Positions 25,923-37,314 of a stretch of DNA of 64,000 nt are shown here, piece by piece (the first letter of the stretch is position 1; every line of letters starts with the position of its first letter). Source of the stretch: Prionace glauca. Taxonomy: Eukaryota > Chordata > Chondrichthyes > Carcharhiniformes > Carcharhinidae. The notes under the pieces were generated by a model. The model had not been told where the DNA came from. It ran no database searches and saw only the letters and a program-made list of their open reading frames with translations. The DNA lies in NCBI GenBank assembly GCA_037974335.1, contig CM075760.1:41544103-41608102 (forward strand). The letters are read 5' to 3'. Both the position numbers and the translations under genes were made by a program.

Positions 25923-27512
25923 ATTAAATTAAATTAAATTGAGATTAAATCCGACCATGGCAGCAGGTGGAATTTGAATTCAATCAATAAATTTTGATTC
26001 ATACTGATAGCGACGAGATAACCCTCTGATTCCCCAGTGAAGGACATGTGCCATCCCTACTTGGTCTCAGCAGGGTGTAACTCAAGATGGACCGCTATAT
26101 ATATAACTGGGCAATGCCTTCTGAGATGCCCCAACACACCACTCAGCTGAAAAGGAATTAAGCACAGGAAACAAATGTTGTTCTTTCCAGGGACCCCCAC
26201 GTCCCATGGAAGAATAAAGTGAAATAAAACACCAGCCTACATATTTATGCAGTATAAGATATATCACCTCTCTGAATCAACTCTCACAATCTGCCTGTAT
26301 TTATTTCTATCCATCCATCACAATGTATTGTTGGGTTGGAGAGATCATCATTGTTACGAACATTTTGCCACAGAATCTGGGTAGCTTTCTTTTCCAATGA
26401 AATGGGAAGCATTCATATAGGTTCACAGCTTTAAAAAATAATAATTAAGATTGCCTCCTGTTGTTGCTGGGCAGATTTGTTTATAAATAGGCTCTACTGA
26501 CAATGCTAAGAGTTTGAAGTTGGCTTGCAGCCAACTCTTCAGTACTGAGGAAACAGATCTTTGACTTACTGAACAAACACCGTCAGATGCTTCCTGTAAA
26601 TATCTTCGGGCAGTTGGCAGCAGGTTGGACTGCTGCCAAATACTGCGTGGGACAGATTAGCGCGAATATGTAAGGATTAAATGGGACTTATCCAGTTATA
26701 AAATAAATGCTTGATTCCCATAATAAAGAAACGTTTTTAAATGGTATTCCTTCCAAGCAAATATTTTAAGGGCTGCACTGTGATTAAACAGTCTGGGGAA
26801 CGAGTAAGTTGGCCAGATGCTATTTCATTTGTATAACTTCCAAATAAATGTCCTTCCAAAAATTAAAGCCACTTTGTGAGTAACTTCATGACCTGCAAGG
26901 AAGAGATTTTGACATCCCCACTCCCTCAGTCCAATGAGATCAGTGCTATGACCCAAAATGAAAATAATTAAAAGTAAAATAATATCATACAATTGTCTTG
27001 AAAAGCGCGGATACCTGGAATATTCTAAGCTTTCTGCACCTCTTTAAAAAGACAACTTCTCTTATCCCTGATCAGCACCATGTTCTGTTGTCCAGCACAA
27101 TCTGATTTCGATTATTTAACAGTCGCTCTCATAGCTGCCAATGAGTGAAGAAACGGCCTGGTTTAGTGGAAGACAAAACATTTATTTTTTGTGATATTGT
27201 GCAATATGCCACAAAGTCCTAATATCCTGAGTTCCCACTACCAGTGAATGTTCTACAGCCGATGGCCAATAAAATGAGCAGCAATGATTTGGATGTTGAC
27301 AAAGAGCTTTCCTGATCACCGTGTCCATTCGGATTCTATAAATTCTCTGTCAAAGGTTGATGTCGATGTCATGTTTCCCTGTCAGCTCAATTAATTATAA
27401 GTCCACCAGTTTTCTTTCAGTGTTAATTTTCACGGGGTAAAGGAGCCGTTGGGGAAATCTAACGTATAATATTGCATCACATGAGGATTGTCCTTTTTGA
27501 ATTAATTTGTGG

Positions 27513-27812
27513 ATGGCACGGTGGCATATATGTTAGGGTTTCTGCCTCAAAGCGCCAGGGACCCGGGTTCAACTCCCAGTTTGGGTCTGTCTGTGTGGAG
27601 TCTGCATATTCTCCAATTGTTTGCTCATTTACTCACATTGTTCAAGGATATGCCGCTTAGGTTGATCCACGATGATGAATTGTCCAATCGTGTCAAGAGA
27701 ATTAGCAGGGAATATACGTGGGGTGATGGGGATTGACTGAGGTGGGAATGTTGCGGGTTTGGGCCTGATAGGCCAAAAGGCCTTCTTCTGCTTTGTAATG
27801 ATTCTATGACAT
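27513..27812 (+). mobile_element. tRNA-derived SINE, full length
   Basis: Starts with the tRNA-like head GGCACGGTGGCATATATG and a B-box region (GGGTTCAACTCCCAG), continues through the shared body, and ends in a CR1-like tail (CCTTCTTCTGCTTTGTAATG, ATTCTATG). It is absent from the paired duplicate near 36460, so it inserted after the duplication. Confidence 0.85.
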
Positions 27813-27828
27813 GGGCACCTTTGACTGA

Positions 27829-28140
27829 TCAGAATTTATTGCCTACTTCTTGTCCGAGGGCAGTGAGAGCCAATCACATTGCTGTGGTTCTTGGGTCACA
27901 CATAGGCCAGACCAGGCAAGGACGGCAGATTCCCTTCTCTAAAATACATTAGTGAAGCAGGTAGGGTTTTACACAATCGACAATGATATCATGACCATAA
28001 GTGGCTTCTTATTTCCAGATACTTTTTTTTACTGAATTTAAATCCCACCATCTGTGGTGGTGGGATTCGAAGTCGGGTCCTGAGAACATTAGTTAAGTTT
28101 GTGCATTAATTGCCTCGCGATAACATGACGCCATTTCTTC
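27829..28140 (-). mobile_element. Second SINE type, minus strand
   Basis: Reverse complement of a shark SINE with a B-box-like core (complement of GGTGGGATTCGAAGTCGGG at about 28061). Related pieces lie at 50000-50225 (same orientation) and 34965-35165 (opposite orientation). Confidence 0.65.
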
Positions 28141-28542
28141 CCTCCTTTTTGTATCCAGTCCCAAATTACAGTGACAGCTACCCACACCTGAAATAAAATT
28201 ATTCCAGCAATTAGTTACATAAATCGATAATAATTCTTCAAATGGATTATATTTTTGCTGCAATGTGCAAATCAGACTGACGGTTTTACCCAGATAAGGT
28301 CATGTCATCTTCTTTATGTCTATTCTCTTGTGAAGGGGGGTACAGAATTAAGGGACTTGATTTCCAATCAAAGTGTTTTTTTTTCTATAACAGAGGCTCA
28401 AATATAATTTCACCTTTTCGAGTGGCAGAGACGTTCCAATGGATCTCACTCTTTCTGCCTCAGTGTTAGGCTGCCTGTTGAATATTCCAGTGTCAGCAAT
28501 CAATTCACTGGGAATAATCCTCGGTGTTTTTTGATATATTTT

Positions 28543-28848
28543 ATTTGATTTATTATTATCACACATATTCGTACACAGTCTTGCGCACTATACAGACGGA
28601 GCATACCGTGCATAGAGAAGGAAGGGAGAGAGTGAAGAATATTATGTTGCAGTCATAGCTCGGGTCTAGAAAAATATCAATTTAATGCGAGGTTGATCCA
28701 TTCAAAAATCTGATTGCAGCTGTAAAGAAATTGTTTCTGAGTCGGTTTGTAGTGTCTTCAGATTTTGTTTTTGACCTAGTTCCCGATGGAAAAAGGTGAG
28801 AGAGTGTGCCCGGGGTGAGTTGTGTTTTCTTTTCATAGTTTTTTTTTA
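28543..28848 (+). mobile_element. Dispersed repeat inserted in the VH pseudogene intron
   Basis: Begins TTATTTGATTTATTATTATC and includes GCGCACTATACAGACGGAGC and ATAGAGAAGGAAGGGAGAGA, which I recognise as a frequent shark repeat of unassigned class. It has no counterpart in the leader intron of the working VH. Confidence 0.65.
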
Positions 28849-29095
28849 AAGTGTCGAATCGGAGGTTGTGTTGACTCAGCCAGAGGCAGAAACCGGGCAT
28901 CCCTGAGGCTCCCTGAGACTGAGCTGTAAAGACAAAGTGTTCAATATGGGCAGCAACCGGATGGTCTGCGTCCGACCCGTCCCTGATAGGGTTTATAGTC
29001 TCTCCTTCAGTTTGATAGTCTTGGATCAACCCACAATTCCTCCGTCCCAGAGATTCAGAATCAATTTATTCCACCCAAAGACGCTTAAAACAATG

Positions 29096-29240
29096 TGAAG
29101 AGAAAATGCTGGACAGTCTCAGGACATCTGGACTCGAAACGTCAGCTGTTCCCTCTCCTTACAAATATTGCCAGGCCTGCTGAGATTTTCCAGCATTTTC
29201 TCTTTGGGTTTGAATTCCAGAATCTACAGAATTGTTTTTA
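29096..29240. mobile_element. Foldback-type repeat inserted in VH pseudogene exon
   Basis: The ends are inverted relatives: AGAGAAAATGCTGGACAGTC at the left and GATTTTCCAGCATTTTCTCT at the right. The V sequence stops at the left edge (AACAATGTGA) and resumes after the right edge with partly repeated bases (ACTTCAAACAAC), as expected for an insertion with a short target duplication. Confidence 0.6.
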
Positions 29241-29957
29241 TACTTCAAACAACATCTTCTCTTTGCAAATAACTATAAACCGAGTATTCCTATCTTTCCC
29301 CTGTCTGTCCTACACAGACTCCAGTTCCATGTGATGAAAATAACCCTTCACCACCACTGAAATATCCGAGAAAGCCACCCAGTTGTATTAAAGCTGCAGT
29401 GGAAAGTCCCCCATCCAGAGGGCAGGTTTCAGCAAGATGGTTCACAGTCACCAATTAATGTTAGCTTTGTCAGTGACGCTCGCATCCAGAGATTCAATAA
29501 AATCAGTGCAAATTGCTGCAGATTCCGGAAATCTAAAACTAAAACAGCAACAGTGCTACTCAGCATCTCGATGGGTATCATCAGAGAGAGAGAACCAGAT
29601 TCGTATTTAACATCAATGCCAGGATGTAAAATCTCTTGATATAATTATGAACAGCAAGTCTGTTCTGTCCAATATCCGACCCAAAACCTAATTTGTCAAA
29701 TAAAATCGCAAATTTGTTGGCCATTTATTACATCCGGGTTTGTGGGAGTTTGTGGTACGCAACTTACCTGGTTAGTTACAACATGGGAACAGCGACTAAA
29801 TTCAGCAAAGGTACCTCAGTGAGTTTTAATAACTTTGGGGCGACATGAGGTCGGGTAAAATGTTCTATACATTCAAATTCCCCCATAATTTGTAATACTT
29901 TGGAATCGCTGAGATTAATGTGAATATAATCACTGCTCTGCCTGATCATAGTAGCAT

Positions 29958-30415
29958 AAAATCATAGAATCCCTACAGTTCAACATGGTCATTCGGTCCA
30001 ATAACTCTGCAGCGGGCTCTCCAGCAGAGCATCCTACCTAGACAAGCTTTCATCCGATCCCGGCAACCACACATATTCACAGGCTAATCCGCCGAACCTA
30101 CACATTATTGGACACTAACAGGAAATTTAGCATAGACAATTTACATTGGGCCTGGGAAGGATGCTCTGCCGAATAACAGACTTGATGAACCGAATGGTCT
30201 CCTTCTGCACTGTAGGGATTCTATGATTCTACTTTGCACATCATTGGGCGCGAAGGGGCAATTTATCAAAGCCAATCCACCTAACCTGCACATCCCGGGA
30301 CTGTGGAAGGAAACTGGAGCACTCGGAGGAAACTCACATGGATATGGATAGAATGTGAAAACCACACACAGTCACCCAATGTTAGAATCGAACCCGCTTC
30401 CCTGTCGCCTGTGAG
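29958..30415. mobile_element. Composite of SINE fragments
   Basis: A minus-strand tail (CATAGAATCCCTACAGTTCA, 29968 region), then a plus-strand tail (CCTTCTGCACTGTAGGGATT, 30201 region), then a minus-strand body (CCACCTAACCTGCACATCCC) to about 30415. This looks like nested insertions of the common tRNA-derived SINE. Confidence 0.65.
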
Positions 30416-31187
30416 GGAGCAAAAATAATTGTATCTCTTCGTGATAACCACATTTTTTATTCTTCCCTCGTGTGAGTGTGATCAGTATTTGTGAAAGAAT
30501 ATTTCAGACATCAGATCTGTTTTTTTATTTAACTAGTCGAGTTTAAACAGATTAAATCCGCAATCAGATTAACATTCAGTGGAATATCAGCCTGTTCACA
30601 GATGCTTTATTAATTGTGACATCAGAACTTTCAGAACTAATTCTGAAATGAAATGTCTTATTTTATTGTAGTTAAGTACAGCCAGAGTTATGAATGTTCA
30701 AAAAGTTTTATTCATATTGAACCAACTGTTAAAATTCTTAAAATAAATCGCTATTTTGAGTTGAAACTGATCAATAAGTGACGGTTTATCTGCTTTTTCT
30801 GTCATGAACATTTCATTGTAAACAGTGAGGTATTTATGTAAATAAATACAAGAATAGCAATTCCAAATTAGATTGTTGACTGACAAAAACACAACAAATA
30901 TTTCCCCACCAACACAGCACAGAAATAGAGAGAACCATGCAAATCAATCAACGGATTCCAGTAATGATTGTTTTTCAACAATATTTATTCATCAGTTATG
31001 TGAGGAAAAATATCATGATGATATCTATGTTCAGAATTAGAAAATAATCCCTCTGATCCCGAAATGTAATGACACAGAAAACACAGAACATCTCCTGTGT
31101 TTCATCTCTTTCTCTGTCTTTCTCCTGTCTGTTTCTGCGTCTTGTCTCTCCACGATGGTTCATCGTCTTCACTCCACAGCAAAAGAA

Positions 31188-31262
31188 CATAAGAACGTAA
31201 GAAATGGGAGCAGGAGTAGGCCATCTAGCCCCTCGAGCCTGCCCCGGGCTCGATAAAATCAA
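31188..31262 (-). mobile_element. Solo CR1 3' tail
   Basis: Complement of the CR1 tail: AGAAATGGGAGCAGGAGTAG and CCTCGAGCCTGCCCCGGGCT. The insertion carries only about 75 bp. Confidence 0.8.
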
Positions 31263-31379
31263 TGTTTGCCCAATGTATTCTCTCAGCCACAGGTACAGGT
31301 TTCTAAAAGAATATAATTCAATAAATTGGAATCCATGACTGAGATTTACTCTAAAAGATCTCTTGAGAAATCAATGATC

Positions 31380-31990
31380 TTGAAATGCTTGAAACATTTT
31401 CTCCTGCACCTAACCTCGGTTCCACCTGGTGATAAGGATTCAATGTGGAATCTTTCCCTATATTTAGCCGGTGTTGTCCCTGTCCTTGGAGTATTTGACT
31501 GGACAGAGTAGAGCAATATTTACTCTGCGTCTGAACTCATTGTTCCTGGTTTATGAATGGTTGATATATCTTTGTCATGGAAGATTTAATCCGTATCTAA
31601 TCTCTACTGTACCTAGACTGGGTGTGTTTTGTGGAACTGTGTGGACGGCTCTTTCCCCAATACCTAACACTAATTTAAACCTGCCTCCTGGATCTCTGAA
31701 GGAAGAGTGCAGGAGAGTTTTTACATTGAAGAGTGTCCATGCTCTTTCTGCCTTAATTTTGTTTGAACAAATTTATAGACGGAGTTTCACTCTGTTTATA
31801 GACAGTACAATGTTGTAAGAACGTTTGAATTGGATAGTTTCGAGGGAGATTCTCTTTGCATCTCACTCATGCTATTCCTGATTTAGGAGTTATTAATTTG
31901 CCAGTACAGAGGGGACTTTGCATCCTGCAGCGAACCCCATGTTACTCCTGTCCTGTAAGATTTTGATGGGAGAGTCGGCCGTCTTTACAA
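31380..31990 (+). repeat. Degenerate roughly 70-bp tandem repeat
   Basis: Phrases such as TTTACTCTGCGTCTGAACTC, AATCCGTATCTAATCTCTAC and GTCCTTGGAGTATTTGACTG recur loosely. They resemble a shark satellite I know, built on TTTACTCTGTATCTAACCCC. Unit boundaries are unclear. Confidence 0.45.
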
Positions 31991-32011
31991 ATTTCATGGG
32001 GATTGAACCAG

Positions 32012-32085
32012 TATAAGAACAGAAGAAACATAAGAAATAGGAGCAGGACTAGGCCATCTGGCCCTTCGAGCCTGCCCCGCCATTA
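32012..32085 (-). mobile_element. Solo CR1 3' tail
   Basis: Complement of the CR1 tail: AAGAAATAGGAGCAGGACTA and GCCCTTCGAGCCTGCCCCGC. Degenerate short-period repeats follow directly (32095-32350). Confidence 0.8.
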
Positions 32086-32094
32086 CAGTAAATT

Positions 32095-33110
32095 TACCCT
32101 GTGTCAGTTCGTATTATGAGCCATGCCTTCGTTTATTTTCCACTGGACCCTAACTCTTTCTACCTTGCATGTAGAATGTTATGTTGTCTGTCTTTGCACA
32201 TAGTAAATTGGATATATTATCTGTCTGTACTAAATAAGACGCTGTCCCTGCTTATATTATATGTCACCATGTTTCTGTTTATATTAAACTAGACATTATC
32301 TCTGTTTATATTAATTTAGATCTCTCTCTGTTTGTATCAAAGTAGATGTAATCTTATTTCTGCAATTGTCCATATCCGCGTTTATATTGTATTAGTTTTT
32401 ACTCAGTTTTTACTGCACTGGTCAATGCCAGTAATGATTAAAGTGGCTGGGAGAACACAATTCTCTGCATCCTTCTGCAAGGGCAAACCGTGTGAGGTTT
32501 TGGACACTGGAAAAGAAATCTGAAATCTACTTCTGCTGGCTGCAGTGAAAGTGGATATCAAGTCCTGTGTAGCATTCACTGTCAATGAAGAACAAAAAAA
32601 CAAAGAAAATTACAGCACAATAAAATACTGGAGATCCAATACTGCCCGTTTCTGGATCTTGCCTGATAACAATCTTTTTTATCCCAACATATTATCTCTT
32701 CTTCTCACAAAACCGTGGAGTAAAACAAACATAATTCAAAGAGAGGCATAGTTAGTGCAGGAACAAAATTGCCACCGTGAAATATATATACAGGGTGTGT
32801 ATCAAATATTACATAACCAGAGAGAATGCCGTCTGCAATGTAAACTGAGCTCTGGTCTAGCAGAGTATTAACAGAGCCAGGCTGTATTTTAATATAAGCA
32901 GGGGCCTGGTTCAAGAAAATAGTAATGAGTTAGTGCCGAGTGCCATGTGGGGATGGTCAAATGCCAAATTCCAATGAGACCCATATCCCGTGAAAGAAAC
33001 AGTTTTAAAAATAACATTGTCAAGGAGAATAAAACTGAGGCAGTGTCTCGCACAGTTTTACTGATATCGGAACTTCTTAGACATGAACTGAGACAGTGCT
33101 GAGTAATTAA
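32095..33110. repeat. Degenerate short-period repeats, both orientations
   Basis: At 32095-32350 the phrase CTGTTTATATTAA recurs at roughly 25-40-bp spacing. At 32800-33110 the reverse-complement type is seen (GCAATGTAAACTGAG, TTTTAATATAAGCAGGG). No coding region recognised between them. Confidence 0.4.
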
Positions 33111-33261
33111 TGACACTGGACCGAATAAGGAGAATATTAAAAAAAGTTCAGAAAGATAGTAATTATTTTCACCAATTACCATCCATTTGCAATTTAATAA
33201 TTTCATTAACCAGATCTCATTCATATATAATGAGGAGTATATTTAAAATTACTCTATGATA

Positions 33262-33485
33262 GGAAAGCGACGTTGTCTAGGCCCCTATTTATTCCCAATT
33301 GCTAATTGCATTCGGTGAGCTGGTGGTGAGCCGCCTTATTCAATTGCTGCAGAACAGTGTAGGTACAGCGACAGTGCTCTTAGGGAGGGTGTTCCTGGAC
33401 TCCGACGCAGCATAAGAAAAGGAGTGGTCCAAGTGAGGTTTGTGAGTGTCTTGGAGAGGAGTTTACAGCCGGGGTTGTTCCAATT
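33262..33485 (-). mobile_element. Old LINE 3' tail, minus strand
   Basis: Same family as 17517-18660, seen on the plus strand as GAGCTGGTGGTGAGCCGCCT and GGAGGGTGTTCCTGGACTCC. Confidence 0.6.
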
Positions 33486-33548
33486 TCCCAGTTATCATCA
33501 ACTCATACAGATAAACAAATAATTCACCAATTATGTTCATCAGTTTGA

Positions 33549-34040
33549 TACAAGCAAAATACTGCAGATTCTGGAAACTGAAACAAAAATAATGAATGCT
33601 GGAAAATCTCAACGGGTCTGACAGCATCTGTGGAGAGAGAATAGAGCCAACGTTTCGAGTCAGTGTGGTTTTTTTGGGAAGAAATGGAAGAGGATGATGA
33701 CATTGAGAAATGATGTGGATGGACAGGGATTAGGATTTTTTTGAGAATATAGTCTGTGATTGGGATGTTGATTAGTTTAGGATGAAGAAGTTTGTTCTGA
33801 TATTTGGGATCACTCTGTGAATTGATGCAGCTTGTGAATGTCTCGAAATAGTATCTATTATTTCTGTTATTCCCATCTCACAGGAAATTTATACACCTTT
33901 TCTGACACGTTGTAGGAAGCAATGATGATCTCTCCAAAGCAGCAGGGATACTCTGCCGAAGGGTCATCCAGATGTGAAACAAAGGCTCTATTCTGTCTCC
34001 ACAGATGTTACTGAGATTCTCCAGTATTTTCTGTTTATTT
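33549..34040. repeat. Inverted-repeat pair of a foldback-type element
   Basis: The left arm (33549-33662; ATGCTGGAAAATCTCAACGG, ATCTGTGGAGAGAGAATAGA) and right arm (33958-34036; CTATTCTGTCTCCACAGATG, ACTGAGATTCTCCAGTATTT) are inverted relatives about 300 bp apart. It is related to the insert at 29096-29240. Confidence 0.6.
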
Positions 34041-34969
34041 TCGGCATTTCATTCTATTTAATATATAACTGTACTTTGCTTCGTATAATTTATTGATATT
34101 AAACTTTATTGACAACACATTGGCTTTTTGACACCAAGGAATAAAATCTGTCCCAGAATTAAGTGGAGAATGGAATTAATTGAGACCGAGGATATGAACA
34201 GCTACCCTGCAGCCTCTGCGCTTCATTGACAAGTCACCACCTCATCATCACGCAGAAAGTCCTGGTACATAGCTAGAGTGTGTGATGGTTTTCAAAGTGA
34301 TGATATAAATGGAACAACCGGCACTTCATGTGAAGTTACTGAATCTTTAAATTCCGATTCATTATTATACTGTTTTCGGAAATAATATTACACTTGTAGT
34401 TTTCCAGTGAGTTTCACAAATATATCTGTTGCTACCTTATTTACTTTTCACCCAGTTACCTTCACTAATTTGGGTGAGGGTTTGTTGATTGATTTGTTGT
34501 ATATGAAAGAACCAGTATTTTATATAGTACAATCATTCCTCCTCAACCAAATCATGCTCTCTCTTTCTGTCCTGGATTTGAAGATTCAGCATCAGCAGAG
34601 AAATGAACCATCCGAACTGCAGGAAAATCTCCCTCTACTCTTCAAGAGGATCAGCTTGCTAACTCCCGAGAAACTCGGAATGTATTTCACCCAGACATTC
34701 TGGAAGGATTGATGGACACACATTGAATATTGTTTCAATTTATGAAGTAGTCAAACACAAATATGGAAATGAAGAACAGCATCATTCAGTCCCATTTATC
34801 AATGAATCCACCAATCCATTCACTAATTCCTCAATCAAAATATTCAGGCATCCAACAATCTTTCATCCATCAGTCATTGAAATGTCATTCATTCCTGTGT
34901 CAACACAGTAATACATTTATTGTTTGTGGAGATGGTGACATTAATTATTTTAATTGATCCAGTGATCCA

Positions 34970-36900
34970 GAGGCCCAGGGCAATGATGTGAGGACAGGGA
35001 TTTAAGTCGGACCCTTCCCGCAGGTAGATTTTGAATTCTATTGATAAATCTGGATAGTAATTGCGATCATTGGAACCGCTCTGATTCCCCAATGGAGGAA
35101 ATCTGCCATCCCTACATTGTCTCACAAGGATATAACTGCAGACTGAAAGCAAAATAGCTGACTCTTTAATATCTACAGAAGTGTCCAAGAAAACCAGTCA
35201 ATTTTAGGGAATTTGGGACAGGCAAAGAGTGTTGGTCTTTCCAAAGAAACATCACATGGAAAGAAAAAAGGAGATAAAATATAAATGTGCATGCTCAAAT
35301 ATAACAGCATGTATCATCTCTCTGAGCCATTTTTCAGTCTGCCTGTGATTATTTCTGTCCGTCCATCACAATATCCTGATGTGTTGGAAAAATCATCATT
35401 GTTGTTAATTGGGTGCCAGAGAAGGTGGAAAATAATCCTTTATTTAGAGATGGGAAAACATCATCTAGATTTATAACTTCCAAAAATTCAAGTGCCTCCA
35501 GTACTGTTGCTGGGTAGATTTGTTTATAAATAGACCTTACTGACAACATGCAGGGTTTTAAGTTGGCTTGGAGCCAAGCCGTCAGTGCTGATGAAACTGA
35601 TCTTTGATCTACTGCACAAACACCCCCAGATGTTTCCTGTCAATAACTTTGAGCATTTGACAGCAGCCTGGATTGCTGCCAAACACTGTGTGGGACAGAT
35701 TAGCGTGAAGCTCAATGGACAACATGGGATTCAGACATTTAAACAGTAAATGTTTAATTCCCACAATTTAAATCGCAATCATTCTAATCAAATATTTTCA
35801 TTCAGTGTCCTGTTCATTACCTGAGTAAATACTATGTCAAACAATAAAGTGACCGGATCATTTTTTTTTTCATTTCTATAGTTTCCGAGTAAATTTCATT
35901 CCAATAATTAAAGTCTGTTTATTAATCACTTCATGAAATGAGAGAGAGAGATGTTGATGGGCCCAGTTCCCCAGTGAAGTAAAGTCGGTGCAATGACATG
36001 AAATAATATTAAAACAACATCATAAAACTGACATGAACACCGGGGATTCCTGGAATATTCTGAAATTTCTGTATCACATTTAAACAGCAGCGTGTCTTGT
36101 ACCTGATTAGCACCGTGTTCTATTGTACAGTATAATCTGATTTCTGTTATTGAAGAGTTCCTCTCATAGCTGTCAATGAGTGGAGAAATGATCAGTTCAT
36201 AACCTGATTCAATGGAAGATAAAACATTTATTCTTGTGATATTGTGCAATGTGCCGCAAAGTCCTGATATCCTGTGTTCCCAATACCAGTGTATGTTAGA
36301 CAGCCGGTGGCAAATAGAGTGAGCTGTAATGACCTGGATGCTGAAGGAGAACTTTAATGATCTCAGTGTCCGTTCCGATTCATTAACTTCTCCGTCAAAA
36401 ATCAATTTAATTTTATGTTTCTCTGTCAACTCACTATTTAATTATCAGGAGGTTGGGATTCTCATTATTTTCAAAGGCCTGTCTTCGAGATTGGGACAGT
36501 TTGACAAATATAAGGAGAAACATTGTATTGTGTGAGAGTTTCTTCTCATCTCCAAACCCAATTTGTACAGCGAAAGCCACCAAACTGTAAATAGAATGAC
36601 TTTGTATATTCCACACATTTAATTACAGAAATCGATGGTATTTCTTCTGATAAATTGTGCTTTATTATTATAATGTGGCAGAGACACGGAGTTGTTGCAA
36701 AATTCTCTAATGTTCCAACATGTTATTTCATCATTTTCAGATTTATTTTCTTCTTGGGGGTGTGGTAATAAAATCACCATTTTTACAATGGAATTACTTA
36801 TTTAAATAAATAAATGATGAACTGTAATATCACCATCAGAAATAATGGGGACAATACAATGAACATTTCAGCCAAACAAATATCCCGATACAGATAAAAT
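34970..36900 (+). repeat. Downstream copy of the Ig-cluster segmental duplication
   Basis: Partner of 25945-29290, in the same orientation about 9 kb away, continuing into the VH leader intron and exon. It begins in a plus-strand SINE piece (34965-35165). A 167-residue minus-strand open frame at 35926-36429 lies in it, but I see no family resemblance, so I do not call it a gene. Confidence 0.8.
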
Positions 36901-36973
36901 GCCCATTTTAATATTAATCTATTGTAAATCTCCGAGTCCATTCTGTTGGGGGTGTGGAAGGTGGGACGTGGAT

Positions 36974-37048
36974 CCAGGCGCCGCCTCCAGCAGGGAATCA
37001 ACAGGCGGCGCCTGGAAAGCCGCCCCCTTCTGCCGGGTATTTAAATAC
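36974..37048 (+). promoter_or_regulatory. VH promoter with GC-rich inverted repeat and TATA-like box
   Basis: About 90-100 bp before the leader ATG lies GTATTTAAATAC (37037-37048), the best TATA-like element. Just upstream, a perfect 13-bp inverted repeat, CCAGGCGCCGCCT (36974-36986) and its complement (37003-37015), is separated by 16 bp. I see no ATGCAAAT octamer or its complement in the 250 bp before the start. Lack of an octamer has been described for a shark VH gene, as I recall. Promoter function is inferred from position. Confidence 0.55.
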
Positions 37049-37136
37049 CGCTCACTGGGACCGGAATCCAACAGTCCGGGAGTTGGTTTGTTCACTGAGT
37101 TCCTGACACAACCATTTCCCCCAAATCACCAGAAAG

Positions 37137-37182
37137 ATGAGGTCGGCCATTTCTCTCAGTTTGTTGCTGACTTTCTTATCTG
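37137..37182 (+). CDS. Ig heavy chain leader exon (L-part1)
   Basis: Encodes the signal peptide MRSAISLSLLLTFLS plus one base of a glycine codon. A basic residue precedes a hydrophobic core, as expected for targeting to the endoplasmic reticulum. It ends before a GTGAGT donor (37183-37188). A 132-bp intron separates it from the V exon, the usual length for a VH leader intron. ATG 37137 is the only start in frame and lies a normal distance downstream of the TATA-like box. Confidence 0.92.
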
Positions 37183-37314
37183 GTGAGTATATTTTTATTA
37201 TTGTTCAAGTTTCTCACTGTTACTGTCTCAGTGTTAGTCTCTCTCTGGAATGTTCCAGAGTCAGCAATCATTTCACTAAGATTAATCCCTGGTGTTTTTG
37301 ATCTATTTGTACAG

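Larger units (their letters stand above)
25945..29290 (+). repeat. Upstream copy of an Ig-cluster segmental duplication
   Basis: Sequence in this block runs parallel to 34970-37570. Paired landmarks include GCAGATTTGTTTATAAATAG (26468 region) with GTAGATTTGTTTATAAATAG (35513 region), TTGTGATATTGTGCAATATG with CTTGTGATATTGTGCAATGT (27190 and 36234 regions), and the VH leader intron and VH exon. Even an old SINE piece at 25945-26075 has its partner at 34990-35110, so that insertion predates the duplication. Identity is moderate by eye, so the event is old. The copy lacks the promoter and leader exon and carries the broken VH. Confidence 0.8.
28455..29290 (+). pseudogene. VH pseudogene interrupted by two repeats
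   Basis: Relic of an immunoglobulin heavy-chain V segment paired with the working VH at 37315. The leader intron is recognisable (28455-28542; CTCAGTGTTAGGCTGCC, GTGTCAGCAATCAATTCACT). The exon begins at 28851 and gives [15 protein letters not shown], a stop at TGA 28903-28905, then GSLRLSCKD. The acceptor AG is lost, no leader exon or promoter is visible, and the framework 3 piece is split by an insertion at about 29096-29240. After it, CTTCAAACAACATCTTCTCT (29242) resumes the V sequence. No recombination signal survives at the end. No D, J or C partners lie nearby. Confidence 0.85.

Noticed and set aside
30938-30945. Perfect octamer ATGCAAAT
   Set aside because: It lies more than 6 kb before the VH start and without other promoter marks, so it is probably chance.
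35926-36429. 167-residue minus-strand open frame upstream of the VH promoter
   Set aside because: It has no recognisable motif, lies in AT-rich duplicated DNA, and the paired copy near 26.9-27.4 kb does not preserve it by eye.
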